From NCBI GenBank assembly GCA_014728035.1, contig WJMJ01000128.1, forward strand, positions 1 through 64,000: a stretch of DNA of 64,000 nt. Direction: 5' to 3'. The stretch comes from Promethearchaeota archaeon. GTDB taxonomy: Archaea; Asgardarchaeota; Thorarchaeia; Thorarchaeales; Thorarchaeaceae. Made by a program: the position numbers and the translations under genes. Below the pieces are notes generated by a model. The model was not told the origin of the DNA and ran no database searches. It saw nothing but the letters and a program-made list of their open reading frames with translations. The first letter of the stretch is position 1; each line of letters opens with the position of its first letter. This document shows, piece by piece, positions 18,878 to 28,185 of the stretch.

Positions 18878-19015
18878 TTAGTCGGACATAGCAAATCTTG
18901 GGCATTTGTCTTTGTTTATACCTGGTGTATCGCAGGGCTTGTTCATCCCTTCATAGAATTTGAAGCCATCAACGCCACATTTGCTTTCATCCGCATTAAA
19001 TTCTGGGCAGGTCAT
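18878..19015 (-). CDS. Small Cys-rich protein, possible metal-binding knuckle
   Basis: From the ATG at 19015 the frame encodes 45 residues with cysteines at 3, 13, 28 and 38, two equally spaced C-x9-C pairs. GGAG lies nine bases upstream of this ATG; an in-frame ATG 17 codons earlier has no such site. The even cysteine spacing and the Shine-Dalgarno support a real gene, perhaps a zinc or iron-sulphur mini-protein. No family was recognised. Confidence 0.5.
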   Translation of the reverse strand: MTCPEFNADESKCGVDGFKFYEGMNKPCDTPGINKDKCPRFAMSD

Positions 19016-19243
19016 ATATTTGTTCTCCAGTATTGGTCCGCCATGTCGTATGTTCTTGAGAAACATTCAACATAGACTAGCGCAGAGAAATTCCCTTTAG
19101 AAACATATTAAGATTGTTCGGACACAATTGAAAATTCGTAAGGTTTGATAGCTTATCGAAGTCGAATAATAGGACAATCTATGCTGCATATCTCTATAAC
19201 ACATCAATTGTATAATTGTAAGATAGTTGTGGAGTTGAATACC

Positions 19244-20065
19244 ATGATAGGTTCTCTACAGATAACAGTGCCTGCAGGATGTATGAACGATTGTCCATTT
19301 TGTGTATACAGACAACATGCAACTCGATTCAGAACTACATGGCAGAGCAATCATGCAAGATGGTCTCGTGAGATAGAACGCAGAATTAGATATGCAGCAA
19401 GTAGAGTAGCTGCCATAATGATCACAAGTCACGGTGAACCAACCATCAATATCAATTACATTCGCGATATCATGAAGATAATTAATCGGGTGGCACCTGA
19501 ACTTACTCACGTTGAGATACAGACTAGTGGAGTCGGAGTAGACGACGAAAAACTAGATAGTCTCTATGAAGCGGGTATACGAGTTATCTCGTTATCAGTT
19601 CCTGCTTTACACGAAGAAGATATACTACGAATCATGAAGGTACCTTCAAAGAAGAACTATAGACCACTTGAACTGGTTTCCAAAATACGAGAGAAGGGCT
19701 TTGTTCTCAGATTATCTATTGCAATGACGGATTGGTTCGACGACTATGATTTAGAATATGTAATGGCCCTTTTGGTAAAGGATTGGAAACCAGATCAAGC
19801 CTCATTCAAGAAGCTTTACGGTGCAGACGAGATAGCAACAAAGAATTATGACAATCTGCTTGAAGATTTCAAGAAAGTAACAAGATACAGAAAGCTTGAA
19901 CTACTCGCATTAGGTGCATGGAAGTATGATGCTGATGGAATCGGAATTGTTTGGAATGATGACTGTATGGTTGCAGATGAAGGCGAGGAACCACGATATC
20001 TCATTCTTCAGCCTGATGGAAGATTATATACTCGTTGGGACACAAAGGGATCAGTGATTTTCTAA
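19244..20065 (+). CDS. Radical SAM domain protein
   Basis: The cluster motif CMNDCPFCVY (CxxxCxxC) lies 13 residues after the chosen ATG, and the SAM-binding GEP motif appears as SHGEPT. ISLSVPALHEEDILRIM and LRLSIAMTDW are further barrel strands. GTGGAG precedes the ATG by about ten bases; a TTG at 19145 and an ATG at 19181 are possible longer starts. The substrate is unknown; no maturase target or partner stands next to it. Confidence 0.8.
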   Translation: MIGSLQITVPAGCMNDCPFCVYRQHATRFRTTWQSNHARWSREIERRIRYAASRVAAIMITSHGEPTININYIRDIMKIINRVAPELTHVEIQTSGVGVDDEKLDSLYEAGIRVISLSVPALHEEDILRIMKVPSKKNYRPLELVSKIREKGFVLRLSIAMTDWFDDYDLEYVMALLVKDWKPDQASFKKLYGADEIATKNYDNLLEDFKKVTRYRKLELLALGAWKYDADGIGIVWNDDCMVADEGEEPRYLILQPDGRLYTRWDTKGSVIF

Positions 20066-20073
20066 GGTTATAA

Positions 20074-20886
20074 CTAATCAAAAAGCCCTCTTTCAGTTAA
20101 AATGTCTATCAAAAGCTTGGGCTCATCTGTGAAAATACCATCAACATCCATGTCTATAAGTTCCCCCATTGTTTCCTCATCATTGATAGTCCAGACATGA
20201 ACTGCTATATTTCTCTCATGAGCTGCATCAACAAATCTTTGAGTAACAACTTCAATTCGTCCACTATCTTTAGGAACCTGAAGAGCAAAATATCGTGGAT
20301 TTTTAGGAAGAAATCGCTCCATATGTGCAACCATTCCAAGAACAAATCGTTTTACCTCTCTAGGACTTGCAGCTGTCTTAATATCGGATGCTAGCCCTCT
20401 CATTCGCTCAATCTGCTTTGTATGGAATGAGCCGACGATAACACGTTTTTTTGCTCCTAGGCGAGTTAGTAAATCAATTAACATCTGTGGAAACTCATCA
20501 ATTTCATCCTTAATGTCAAGGTTAAATTTCGTCTTCGGAAAGGTTGTTAATGCTTTCTCAAGTGTTGCAATCTTATACCCCTGCCCTTTGAATGGGAATG
20601 TTTCACCATCGAGAGTATAGTGTTCTCCCATATCAAAACCAAGTAGATCTTCCAAAGAGTAGTTTAGCAACACATCGGCTTCTCCGGTTAATCTTTCCAT
20701 GGTGTCATCGTGAAACAATACAATCTGGCCATCACCAGTAAGACGAATATCTGTTTCAATATAGTCAACACCAATATCAACAGCTGCTTTTATTGCCTCC
20801 AGTGTGTTCTCTGGTGCAGCTTTTGGGTCTCCTCTATGACCCATTATCAATGGACGATCAGTTTTTCGTAGGGGATTATCGGTCAT
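20074..20886 (-). CDS. Glycerophosphodiester phosphodiesterase family protein
   Basis: GDPD enzymes release glycerol-3-phosphate (or its archaeal stereoisomer) from lipid-derived diesters. The barrel motifs are GHRGDPKAAPENTLEAIKAA, YIETDIRLTGDGQIVLFHDD and NLDIKDE, with HVWTINDEE and GIFTDEPKLLID at the end; all metal and acid-base residues of the family are seen. Longer starts at 20916 and 20973 exist, but they would run over the probable thyX promoter, so the start 12 residues before HRG is used. Confidence 0.9.
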   Translation of the reverse strand: MTDNPLRKTDRPLIMGHRGDPKAAPENTLEAIKAAVDIGVDYIETDIRLTGDGQIVLFHDDTMERLTGEADVLLNYSLEDLLGFDMGEHYTLDGETFPFKGQGYKIATLEKALTTFPKTKFNLDIKDEIDEFPQMLIDLLTRLGAKKRVIVGSFHTKQIERMRGLASDIKTAASPREVKRFVLGMVAHMERFLPKNPRYFALQVPKDSGRIEVVTQRFVDAAHERNIAVHVWTINDEETMGELIDMDVDGIFTDEPKLLIDILTERGLFD

Positions 20887-20942
20887 GATAGTAACACGTT
20901 GAACATTGTTAGCCATAAGTCTTCTTGATTTCGATTTTCGAA

Positions 20943-20951
20943 ATCTATAAT
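20943..20951 (+). promoter_or_regulatory. Possible thyX TATA box
   Basis: ATCTATAAT lies about 50 bases before the thyX ATG, placing transcription start near 20975. No Shine-Dalgarno is visible before thyX. Confidence 0.35.
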
Positions 20952-20997
20952 TGGACAAACTCTTAGCTCGCATTACCTGGATAGATAGTGGTTAAAT

Positions 20998-21618
20998 ATG
21001 ATGGCACAAGTTGAATGGACTAAATCAGGAATCCCATCAAAGGAAAGCATCATAGACGCTGCTGCTGCTGGAATGGTATCTCGTCATGATGACGAGTACA
21101 AGGAATTCATGCCGGATATTTCGTTTGAACGTGCGAAAGAGTTTCTTAAAAAGATGATTAGACTAGGACATGATAGTGTTTTGGAACATATTGTCTTTCA
21201 ATTTTGGGTCAGTATATCTAGAGTAGCATCACACCAACTTGTAAGACATAGAATAGCATCTTATACTCAAAAAAGTCACAGGAAAGAAAGGAAACTGACA
21301 TTGGATGATTTTGTCATCCCAGAACAACTTGATGGAAAAGATAGAGAAGAGTGGATTGACGATATTAAGAAGTACATTAAAACATATGAGAAATGGTTAG
21401 AGAAGGGATATGCTGTCGATATTGCTAGAAGAAAACTACCTCAAGAAACTCGTACAGACTTGATTATGACCATCAATGCAAGATCGCTTCGAAACTTTTT
21501 CAGACTTCGAGCTGAACATGTAGCTGATTTCGAGATAAGAGATATGGCTCTCAAGATGCATATGTTAATAGAAAAGGAAAATCTTATCTTCCTTTTTGAG
21601 GATATACCAATAGAATAA
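20998..21618 (+). CDS. thyX: Flavin-dependent thymidylate synthase
   Basis: ThyX makes dTMP from dUMP with methylene-tetrahydrofolate (or an archaeal C1 carrier) and FAD. The diagnostic RHRxxSxxxxS motif is at residues 83-93 (RHRIASYTQKS). The substrate-binding helix RKLPQETRTDLIMTINARSL is followed by FFRLRAEHVADFEIRDMAL. An in-frame TAG at 20986 limits the start to 20998. At 206 residues it is near the lower end of the family. Confidence 0.96.
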   Translation: MMAQVEWTKSGIPSKESIIDAAAAGMVSRHDDEYKEFMPDISFERAKEFLKKMIRLGHDSVLEHIVFQFWVSISRVASHQLVRHRIASYTQKSHRKERKLTLDDFVIPEQLDGKDREEWIDDIKKYIKTYEKWLEKGYAVDIARRKLPQETRTDLIMTINARSLRNFFRLRAEHVADFEIRDMALKMHMLIEKENLIFLFEDIPIE

Positions 21619-21699
21619 CCATAGAAAATCAATCTGATACTATCAAAGTAACAGTCTTAAAAAAATTAGTATTGATAGTCACTATTGTGCTGTTTTTTA

Positions 21700-21725
21700 C
21701 GTTTGGTGAAACTGCATACCAAACG
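21700..21725. other. 8-bp inverted repeat after thyX
   Basis: CGTTTGGT (21700-21707) and ACCAAACG (21718-21725) flank a 10-base loop. T6 (21693-21698) lies just before it, and could itself be the thyX termination signal. The function of the repeat is unclear. Confidence 0.4.
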
Positions 21726-21775
21726 ATAATTGGCTTGCTTCATGGATTTTTCAGATTGTAAAAAAGAGGGAAAAA

Positions 21776-21795
21776 GGAGCACCTGTGAGTGCTCC
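21776..21795 (-). terminator. Hairpin plus T tract after porB
   Basis: GGAGCAC (21776-21782) pairs with GTGCTCC (21789-21795). On the minus strand it lies 8 bases past the porB stop and is followed by CCTTTTTCCCTCTTTTTTA. It probably terminates the por operon. Confidence 0.7.
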
Positions 21796-21803
21796 AATAT
21801 TGA

Positions 21804-22760
21804 TTATTCTACACCGCATTTCTTCTTGAGCAGTTCCCAGTCCTCTTTAATCCAGGTCTGAATCTGCTTTCTGAAATCTTCCCACTGTGGGTCTTTGAAT
21901 AAGTGTCTAAATTGACCCTGTGGTTTCATGTAGTCATCGACAGGAGTTAGCTCCTTCAGCCGCTTACTTGGACCGGACATGATGTATTCTTCACCATCAA
22001 TAATCTCATAGAGAGGGTGAATACCAGTCTCAACAGCAAGTTTGGCTAATTCCATGCTTTTAGCAGTGTCAGACCTCCAACCTCGTGGACATGGAGAGTA
22101 TGCATGAATGAATGCAGGACCCTCAACTTCAAGCGCCTTGCGAAACTTGTTGATGAAGTCTCGATGGTGGTAAGGAGTAACTGTTGCGACATAGGGAATC
22201 TTGTGAGCGGCTACAATCTCAGCGATTGGTTTCTTCCGCTGTTGCTTGCCGGGTTCAACTTTTCCTGCCCAAGAGGTAGTAGTTTCTTGACCAGGGAGTG
22301 TAGCACCTGAACGTTGGATACCGGTGTTCTGGTATGCTCCGTTGTCGTAGACCATGTATACAATATCATGGCCCCGTTCGAGCATTCCACTTAGAGAGCC
22401 AAACCCAATATCAAAGGTACCACCATCTCCACCGATGGCAACAACATCAACATGTTCGTGCTCAAAACGTCCCTTTTGATGCATCACCTTGTATGCTTCA
22501 GCGACACCAGAGGCGACTGCTGAGGCATTCTCGAAGGCCACATGGATCCAGGGAATCTCCCAAGCTGTGTAAGGATATATTGTTGTAGCGACCTCAAGAC
22601 ATCCTGTTGCCTCACATACCACTGTTGGACCGCGTAGTGCCATACCCATGAGTTTGACAACGGTAGGTGCTGCGCAACCTGCACACATTCTGTGACCTGA
22701 TGAAAGAATCTGGTCTTTCTCAATCATATCTTTGATTCGTACTGCTGCTTCTTCAGTCAT
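21804..22760 (-). CDS. porB: Pyruvate:ferredoxin oxidoreductase, beta subunit
   Basis: The beta subunit binds thiamine diphosphate and the proximal iron-sulphur cluster. It has GHRMCAGCAAPTVVKLM, the TPP motif GGDGGTFDIGFGSLSG and YDNGAYQNTGIQRSGAT, all hallmarks of PorB. It is last in porG-D-A-B and overlaps porA by one base. The complex decarboxylates pyruvate to acetyl-CoA and reduces ferredoxin; the 2-ketoisovalerate paralogue is a less likely reading. Confidence 0.93.
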   Translation of the reverse strand: MTEEAAVRIKDMIEKDQILSSGHRMCAGCAAPTVVKLMGMALRGPTVVCEATGCLEVATTIYPYTAWEIPWIHVAFENASAVASGVAEAYKVMHQKGRFEHEHVDVVAIGGDGGTFDIGFGSLSGMLERGHDIVYMVYDNGAYQNTGIQRSGATLPGQETTTSWAGKVEPGKQQRKKPIAEIVAAHKIPYVATVTPYHHRDFINKFRKALEVEGPAFIHAYSPCPRGWRSDTAKSMELAKLAVETGIHPLYEIIDGEEYIMSGPSKRLKELTPVDDYMKPQGQFRHLFKDPQWEDFRKQIQTWIKEDWELLKKKCGVE

Positions 22761-23953
22761 TATTTTCTAACCCCCAGTGTTTCATAGAGTGGAGCTTTGC
22801 CTTTCTCAAGATACTTCTTCGTTTTCTTGAATCCTTCAACAAAGGTAGTTGGTGGCACATCACGGCCTCCGAGTCCCACTACAAAGTCAGCAATCAACGG
22901 GCGTTTCTCTGCTTCATAGAGTGCACTGCGAATTTCAAGAGCTAATGGATGAGTAACTGCTCCAAAGGACATTGCTTTCTCAAAAATCATAACAGCCTTT
23001 GCATCACCAACAGCTTTCTTGATGGCTTCAACAGGGAATGGTCTGAACATCTTCAATCGGATGACCCCGACCTTCTCACCCTGTTCACGAAGTACATCAG
23101 CGACAACTTTTGCGGTTCCGCCCATGGTACTCATTGCAATAATGATGATTTCAGCATCTTCAGTCTTGTATTCCTCAATCATTCCATAGGATCGTCCTGT
23201 GAGTTTTTCAAACTCCTTCTCGACTTTCTTGTAAATCTTTGGAACTTCTTGGATTGCACGGTCCTGTTGCTCCTTAAATTCAAAGTAATAATCCGTAAGA
23301 GCAAGTGGGCCCATTGTGATTGGTTTGTCTGGATGCAGTGGTAAAACTGGTTCACGAACACCTAAGAAATCAGTTACAACTTCAGTTGGAAGCATCTCGA
23401 CTCGTTCAACATTGTGACTTAGAATGAATCCATCAATACCCACCATTACAGGTAAGAGTACATCATGGTCTTCGGCTAATTTAAATGACATAATAGTTGT
23501 GTCATAGGCTTCTTGTGAACTCTGACAATAGAGTTGTACAAATCCACTATCACGCATTCCCATACCATCTGAGTGGTCATTGTGAATGTTGATCGGAGCG
23601 CTCAATGCTCTATTTGCGACAGTAAACACAATCGGCATGCGCATTGACGCTGCACAGTAGAGAATTTCCCACATAAGCGCAAGTCCTGCTGATGCAGATG
23701 CGGTAGCTACTCGTGCTCCGGTTGCTGAAGCTCCAACACATGCAGACATTGCACTGTGTTCAGACTCTACAGGTATGACAGCGGTCTGTACCTCACCATC
23801 TGCTGCGAACTTTTGAAAGTCTTCTACGATGATGGTCTGAGGTGTGATGGGATATGCTGCAAGAACATCAAGGTCGCACTGCTTGAGTGCATGAGCAATT
23901 GCTGCATCGCCAGTCAGGCCTTCGATTGAAATCTTCTCTTTTGCTACTGTCAT
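22760..23953 (-). CDS. porA: Pyruvate:ferredoxin oxidoreductase, alpha subunit
   Basis: PorA carries the pyrimidine-binding and CoA-side domains. Seen are ALKQCDLDVLAAYPITPQT, the PVESEHSAMSACVGASATGA segment, ANRALSAPINIHNDHSDGMG and the C-terminal VVGLGGRDVPP. The ATG at 23953 is preferred because GGAG lies ten bases upstream; an ATG three codons earlier is only three bases from it. The gene overlaps or abuts porD and is co-transcribed. Confidence 0.93.
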   Translation of the reverse strand: MTVAKEKISIEGLTGDAAIAHALKQCDLDVLAAYPITPQTIIVEDFQKFAADGEVQTAVIPVESEHSAMSACVGASATGARVATASASAGLALMWEILYCAASMRMPIVFTVANRALSAPINIHNDHSDGMGMRDSGFVQLYCQSSQEAYDTTIMSFKLAEDHDVLLPVMVGIDGFILSHNVERVEMLPTEVVTDFLGVREPVLPLHPDKPITMGPLALTDYYFEFKEQQDRAIQEVPKIYKKVEKEFEKLTGRSYGMIEEYKTEDAEIIIIAMSTMGGTAKVVADVLREQGEKVGVIRLKMFRPFPVEAIKKAVGDAKAVMIFEKAMSFGAVTHPLALEIRSALYEAEKRPLIADFVVGLGGRDVPPTTFVEGFKKTKKYLEKGKAPLYETLGVRK

Positions 23954-23954
23954 A

Positions 23955-24251
23955 TTATTCATTCTCCATGGTTATGCTGTCTGTTGGGCATTCGTTAGCA
24001 CAAATACCACATCCCTTACAGTAGTCATAATTGTAAGCGTAAGCGTGGTTTCCATCCTTCTCAGTAAGAATCACAGCCATATCTGGACAGTATATCCAGC
24101 ATTTTCCACAAGTTCCGTTTTTCACCCATAAACAAGTTTCAGGGTTATGTACGGGCCTCTGGGAGCGCCAGCCACCAGTTTTGTATTCAGTTGCGTTGCC
24201 AGGCTTGATTATATTACCAGCCATTGGAATCTCGTCAAACTTTTCGCTCAT
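23955..24251 (-). CDS. porD: Pyruvate:ferredoxin oxidoreductase, delta subunit
   Basis: PorD is the 2x[4Fe-4S] ferredoxin-like subunit that carries electrons out of the complex. The second cluster motif is canonical (CKGCGICANECP). The first is CLWVKNGTCGKCWIYCP, with six residues between the first two cysteines, as seen in PorD. Its ATG overlaps the porG stop by 4 bases. Confidence 0.93.
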   Translation of the reverse strand: MSEKFDEIPMAGNIIKPGNATEYKTGGWRSQRPVHNPETCLWVKNGTCGKCWIYCPDMAVILTEKDGNHAYAYNYDYCKGCGICANECPTDSITMENE

Positions 24252-24823
24252 CCTACTTGAGCCTCCTCTACTGCCTTTTCCATTGCGGCTTTGTTAAGTT
24301 CTCCAATCTTTCCAGGGTATCGTTCGAGTACTGCTTCAATCGCAGTATCGATTTTTACCGTGCCAACAGCGTGAACAGCTGAAGCCATGGTGGGCATGTT
24401 GTAAAATGGACGACCAAGTATATCTAAAGCAATAGTGGTAGCATCCACTGTGACAACTTTACCAGTTTTGAAATCGTATTTCTCACGAACTTCATCAGGG
24501 GAAAGAGTAGTGTTAAGAACAAGAGTCCCTTCTTCTTTCAATCCTTCAACAGGATTTACAACCTCCAGTAGCGTTGGGTCAATACAGACCACTACGTCAG
24601 GATTGTAGACCTGTGCATAAATTTGAATGGGATTCTTGCTAATTCTCAGGAACGCCCTCACTGGTGCCCCTGTTCTCTCAGGGCCAAACTCGGGGAAGGC
24701 TTGGATATAATTGCCTTCTGCAAGGGCGGCCTTACCTAGCATCTGGTTCGAAGTGACAACTCCTTGGCCACCTCTTCCGTGCCATCTAAATTCGGTAATG
24801 CCTTTAGCAAAATCAAGTGCCAT
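24248..24823 (-). CDS. porG: Pyruvate:ferredoxin oxidoreductase, gamma subunit
   Basis: PorG starts MALDFAKGITEFRWHGRGGQ and has the family motif GRGGQGVVTSNQMLGKAA followed by FPEFGPERTGAPVRAFLRIS. The ATG at 24823 is preferred to an upstream in-frame GTG because AGGTGAG sits about seven bases before it. It is the first gene of the operon porG-porD-porA-porB. Confidence 0.93.
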   Translation of the reverse strand: MALDFAKGITEFRWHGRGGQGVVTSNQMLGKAALAEGNYIQAFPEFGPERTGAPVRAFLRISKNPIQIYAQVYNPDVVVCIDPTLLEVVNPVEGLKEEGTLVLNTTLSPDEVREKYDFKTGKVVTVDATTIALDILGRPFYNMPTMASAVHAVGTVKIDTAIEAVLERYPGKIGELNKAAMEKAVEEAQVG

Positions 24824-24941
24824 ATTTATTCTCACCTTCAGGGTGAACTATGGTGACTTCCCTTGGTCTATCCTTATGTATTTGATGGAGTGGTACATGA
24901 AAACCGATTGAATTCGATAAATGCGATGAAATCAGCGGTAG

Positions 24942-26159
24942 TTAGAATTTCTTAATCAAGAGAATTACCACAATGACAGATATCCCCGATAGAATAGATG
25001 CCATCACGACAATAGGAGTACCCATGCCACCAATCAGACCTGGAATGACTGAAATATCTACAGTGTCTTGATCTACATTGCCCCTAGCGTCACGAACTTC
25101 AAGTGTTATATTATGAACACCTGGTGAAAGATTGTCGATATCGACCGATATTGTTCTACCATGCCAAGGCATGATTTGTGGTTCATTTCCATCTAGTGAG
25201 AGTGAGTAGCTGTAAGGAAAGTCGTCACTTGCATTCCAAGATACAGTATTCCCACGAGTTTCATATTCAATTGTAATATCACTAGAGGGTTCAATTATTG
25301 GAAAATCTAAGTCAAGCAGTGTAACAGGAAAATGATCTCGTGAGCCCGCAGTTCCATCTATCTGATGCTCATCAGTTTGCTGAAGGTTGCTCCATCGATT
25401 TCCTTGGGCAATCCCATCATCCCAACGATTCCATGTGCCATCATCTTCTGCATTATTGAGTGGATGTATGTCATCAAATCCACCATTCCATCCAATGCTA
25501 TTATTGAACACAAGATGGCCTTCTGAAAACCCATCAAGTTCAATCCCAGATAGACTATTCCCATATATTTTGCATTGGGTAACTGTAGAGTTTTGGCCAC
25601 CAGAGATATCAATACCCTTAGCGTTATTGCTGGTAGTACACTTGATGGCAGTACAATTTCGTGAAGAGGACATTCTGATACCTGAATTACCATTATGAAA
25701 ACTACTGTTGATTATACTAAATTCTTCAACTCCAGACAATTCGATACCATATCTTGGATTACCAACAACAATGCAATCTTGAACAATCCCATTTCTTGTG
25801 TTTGTCATCAACAATGCAGCATTACTCCCACCTCCAATCAAGTAGCAATTTCGAATCACATAATGTGAGTCAATATTCCGTATGGATATACAAATAGTGC
25901 CGGAAATTCGAAGGTTCTCAATAACATATGGGTCTTCAACACTGCCAGATCCTGAAAATCCATGAGATGTAAAATCAAGGTCATCATTGATTGAGAAAGG
26001 AATATGCTCCTCGTAAGAAAGGGCATGGTTTGAAAGAGGTATGCTATTTGCAGAATGAACTGATGGAATATATGCTGTACACATGCATAATAAAATCAGC
26101 ATGACTAGACCCTTTGTCAAATAACCTTTCACCGTCATGGTTAATTCCACTAGAATCAT
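24942..26159 (-). CDS. Secreted parallel beta-helix (NosD-like) protein, membrane-anchored
   Basis: A signal peptide (around residues 12-35) leads to the opening motif FSGSGSVEDPYVIENLRIS, then right-handed beta-helix coils (for example CIVVGNPRYGIELSG, NSSFHNGNSGIRMSS). The NosD end motif is RWDDGIAQGNRWSN with IDG and HFP after it. An Ig-like domain (about 280-375) and a C-terminal membrane helix follow. No active-site residues of pectate lyases were seen, so it is probably a structural or carbohydrate-binding surface protein. Its ATG overlaps the upstream paralogue by 4 bases. Confidence 0.8.
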   Translation of the reverse strand: MILVELTMTVKGYLTKGLVMLILLCMCTAYIPSVHSANSIPLSNHALSYEEHIPFSINDDLDFTSHGFSGSGSVEDPYVIENLRISGTICISIRNIDSHYVIRNCYLIGGGSNAALLMTNTRNGIVQDCIVVGNPRYGIELSGVEEFSIINSSFHNGNSGIRMSSSRNCTAIKCTTSNNAKGIDISGGQNSTVTQCKIYGNSLSGIELDGFSEGHLVFNNSIGWNGGFDDIHPLNNAEDDGTWNRWDDGIAQGNRWSNLQQTDEHQIDGTAGSRDHFPVTLLDLDFPIIEPSSDITIEYETRGNTVSWNASDDFPYSYSLSLDGNEPQIMPWHGRTISVDIDNLSPGVHNITLEVRDARGNVDQDTVDISVIPGLIGGMGTPIVVMASILSGISVIVVILLIKKF

Positions 26160-28072
26160 GTTCTAAGTCTACGTTTAAGGATAACGACCAGAATAATTAC
26201 TGCTACGGAAATAGCGCTACCAACCAATATCATCAGAAGTAGAGGGCTGTCTCCCGAACCAACAGGTGGATAGGGATTTCTCTCGTATAAGGTCAATGGA
26301 AAATTATCTACACTATTAGCATCACCATCTATAGGATAGATTGCAGCTACCGACGGGTCGAAATCACTCCATGAGTTACCTTGACTTATTCCATCATCCC
26401 ACATATTCTCTGAGCCTTCATCACGAGCATTTCCTTCACCATTCCAACCAATAGCATTTCCAAAAATGAGATTATACTGACATGTAGAAGTGTACACGCC
26501 AAGATAGATTCCATATAGTGTGTTGTTGAATACTGCATTATTTCGAATGGTCACATTCGTTGTATCATATATGAATTCGATACCATTAGGTGAGTTGTTA
26601 TAAATCCGATTTCCAAATATCATTAATTCGAAACACACACCAACAGAGATTCCACCATGTTGCCAAGTAAATTTGCCATTATGGTGAATGTCATTGAATT
26701 CGATATAGCAATCTTTTGAAGAATACAGACTGATTCCTGCAACCACATTGTGATACAGTTCAACTTCACGAACTTCACAACCTTCACAGAAGATCAACTG
26801 GATACCAATAGAAGTATTATGAATACTTCCGGATTCAATAGTTACATCATCAGCATTTGTCAGGATTATCTGGCCGTAGATATCTGCACTAAGATTCACA
26901 TTGAAATCAGCGTTCGAGTAGTACAGAGGTTTTCCATTGACAATATTTGATTCTATAGTATGAATAGTTTGCGATATTGAACTAGCCACGAGTTCAATTC
27001 CACCATTAACAAAAACATTGTTGGAAATTTCAATACTGTTAGAATAAACAACTTGCAGACTGGAGCTCCCTTCAAAGTAATTTTCTAGGATTGTCAAGCT
27101 ATCTGATTCCAGAACGATTATACTTGAGCTGAATGCGAAAATGTCATTGTCGGAAATATGTGCATCATTTGAATGCCAAAGTCTCATTCCAACTGATACA
27201 TCATTCAATGCATTATTCTCAATTTTGAAATCACGGGAGAATTCTACCGCAATCCCATAATTAGCCGATGTGATGATGTTATCAGATACAATCCACCCAT
27301 AACCATCACCTGCTAAGACTAACACAACAGACAGCACTACAGCAGCTTCATTATAAGTTGGGCCACTATGATTCAGAATGGTGTTGTTTTCACAGATGCA
27401 ATTATAGGATACTCCACTCAGTAAGATAGATGCTTGACTACAAGATTGTATTGTGCTATTAGAAATAGTTGCATTCTCGGAAGTTATGATACCTATCCCA
27501 ATTATAGAAGTAGTCACTTGATTAAGTATAACATCAGTATTGTTGCATTCGAGTCCATAAATCGCTTGGAATGAGTGATGAACTGAATTATTTTGGATAG
27601 ATATTTCATTAACCGAATGAACCGAAATTCCCGAATCCTTGTCACGAATTATATTATCTGCTACTGTACCATGTGTCACATTTTCGAAATATATACCAGA
27701 ACCAAAATCAGGCCCAAAAAATGAATAAGGGGAAACTGAATCAATCCAGCATAAAGTGATTTCAAAGTAACTATGGATATTGGTGATATTGATACAGGTA
27801 ACATCAGAAGTGATATTTAATCCAGAAATTATGTATGGATCATTTTCTGTTCCAGAACCACCAAATCCTAATGTGCCAAAATCGCTTTCTTCGTCAATCA
27901 AGATAGGTGAGTGAGGAGTATAAGATCCAGTAGATATCTCTAGCGTGAAGTTTCCATTATCAGACTTGTCAGAAACAATATTTAGCTCCATAGGGTATGG
28001 ATTTTTGTTTATTGGTTGAAATAGTACGATTGATAGCAGCAAAACGCCAATGGTCAAGCTTCTTATTTTCAT
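26156..28072 (-). CDS. Secreted parallel beta-helix (NosD-like) protein, largest paralogue
   Basis: This 638-residue protein has a signal peptide (MKIRSLTIGVLLLSIVLF), the family opening LGFGGSGTENDPYIISGLNI, some 20 short beta-helix coils rich in N and S/T, and the end motif MWDDGISQGNSWSDFDP with IDGDANSVDNFP. A C-terminal membrane helix ends in KRRLRT. Asn ladders (IRNNAVFNN, ENNTILNH) fit stacked coils. It is translationally coupled to the downstream 405-residue paralogue. Confidence 0.8.
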   Translation of the reverse strand: MKIRSLTIGVLLLSIVLFQPINKNPYPMELNIVSDKSDNGNFTLEISTGSYTPHSPILIDEESDFGTLGFGGSGTENDPYIISGLNITSDVTCINITNIHSYFEITLCWIDSVSPYSFFGPDFGSGIYFENVTHGTVADNIIRDKDSGISVHSVNEISIQNNSVHHSFQAIYGLECNNTDVILNQVTTSIIGIGIITSENATISNSTIQSCSQASILLSGVSYNCICENNTILNHSGPTYNEAAVVLSVVLVLAGDGYGWIVSDNIITSANYGIAVEFSRDFKIENNALNDVSVGMRLWHSNDAHISDNDIFAFSSSIIVLESDSLTILENYFEGSSSLQVVYSNSIEISNNVFVNGGIELVASSISQTIHTIESNIVNGKPLYYSNADFNVNLSADIYGQIILTNADDVTIESGSIHNTSIGIQLIFCEGCEVREVELYHNVVAGISLYSSKDCYIEFNDIHHNGKFTWQHGGISVGVCFELMIFGNRIYNNSPNGIEFIYDTTNVTIRNNAVFNNTLYGIYLGVYTSTCQYNLIFGNAIGWNGEGNARDEGSENMWDDGISQGNSWSDFDPSVAAIYPIDGDANSVDNFPLTLYERNPYPPVGSGDSPLLLMILVGSAISVAVIILVVILKRRLRT

Positions 28073-28185
28073 AATCTCTCCTCAAATATTGTACAGTGAA
28101 TACGAGTCCAAACGAATATGAATTCTTGTTTTGAAAGAATAAAAAATCTACGCGGAGAAACGGACTCGATATATTAAATCGACAA

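Noticed and set aside
20887..20973. Longer N-terminus of the GDPD protein
   Set aside because: It would run over the likely thyX promoter and adds a basic tail not typical of the family.
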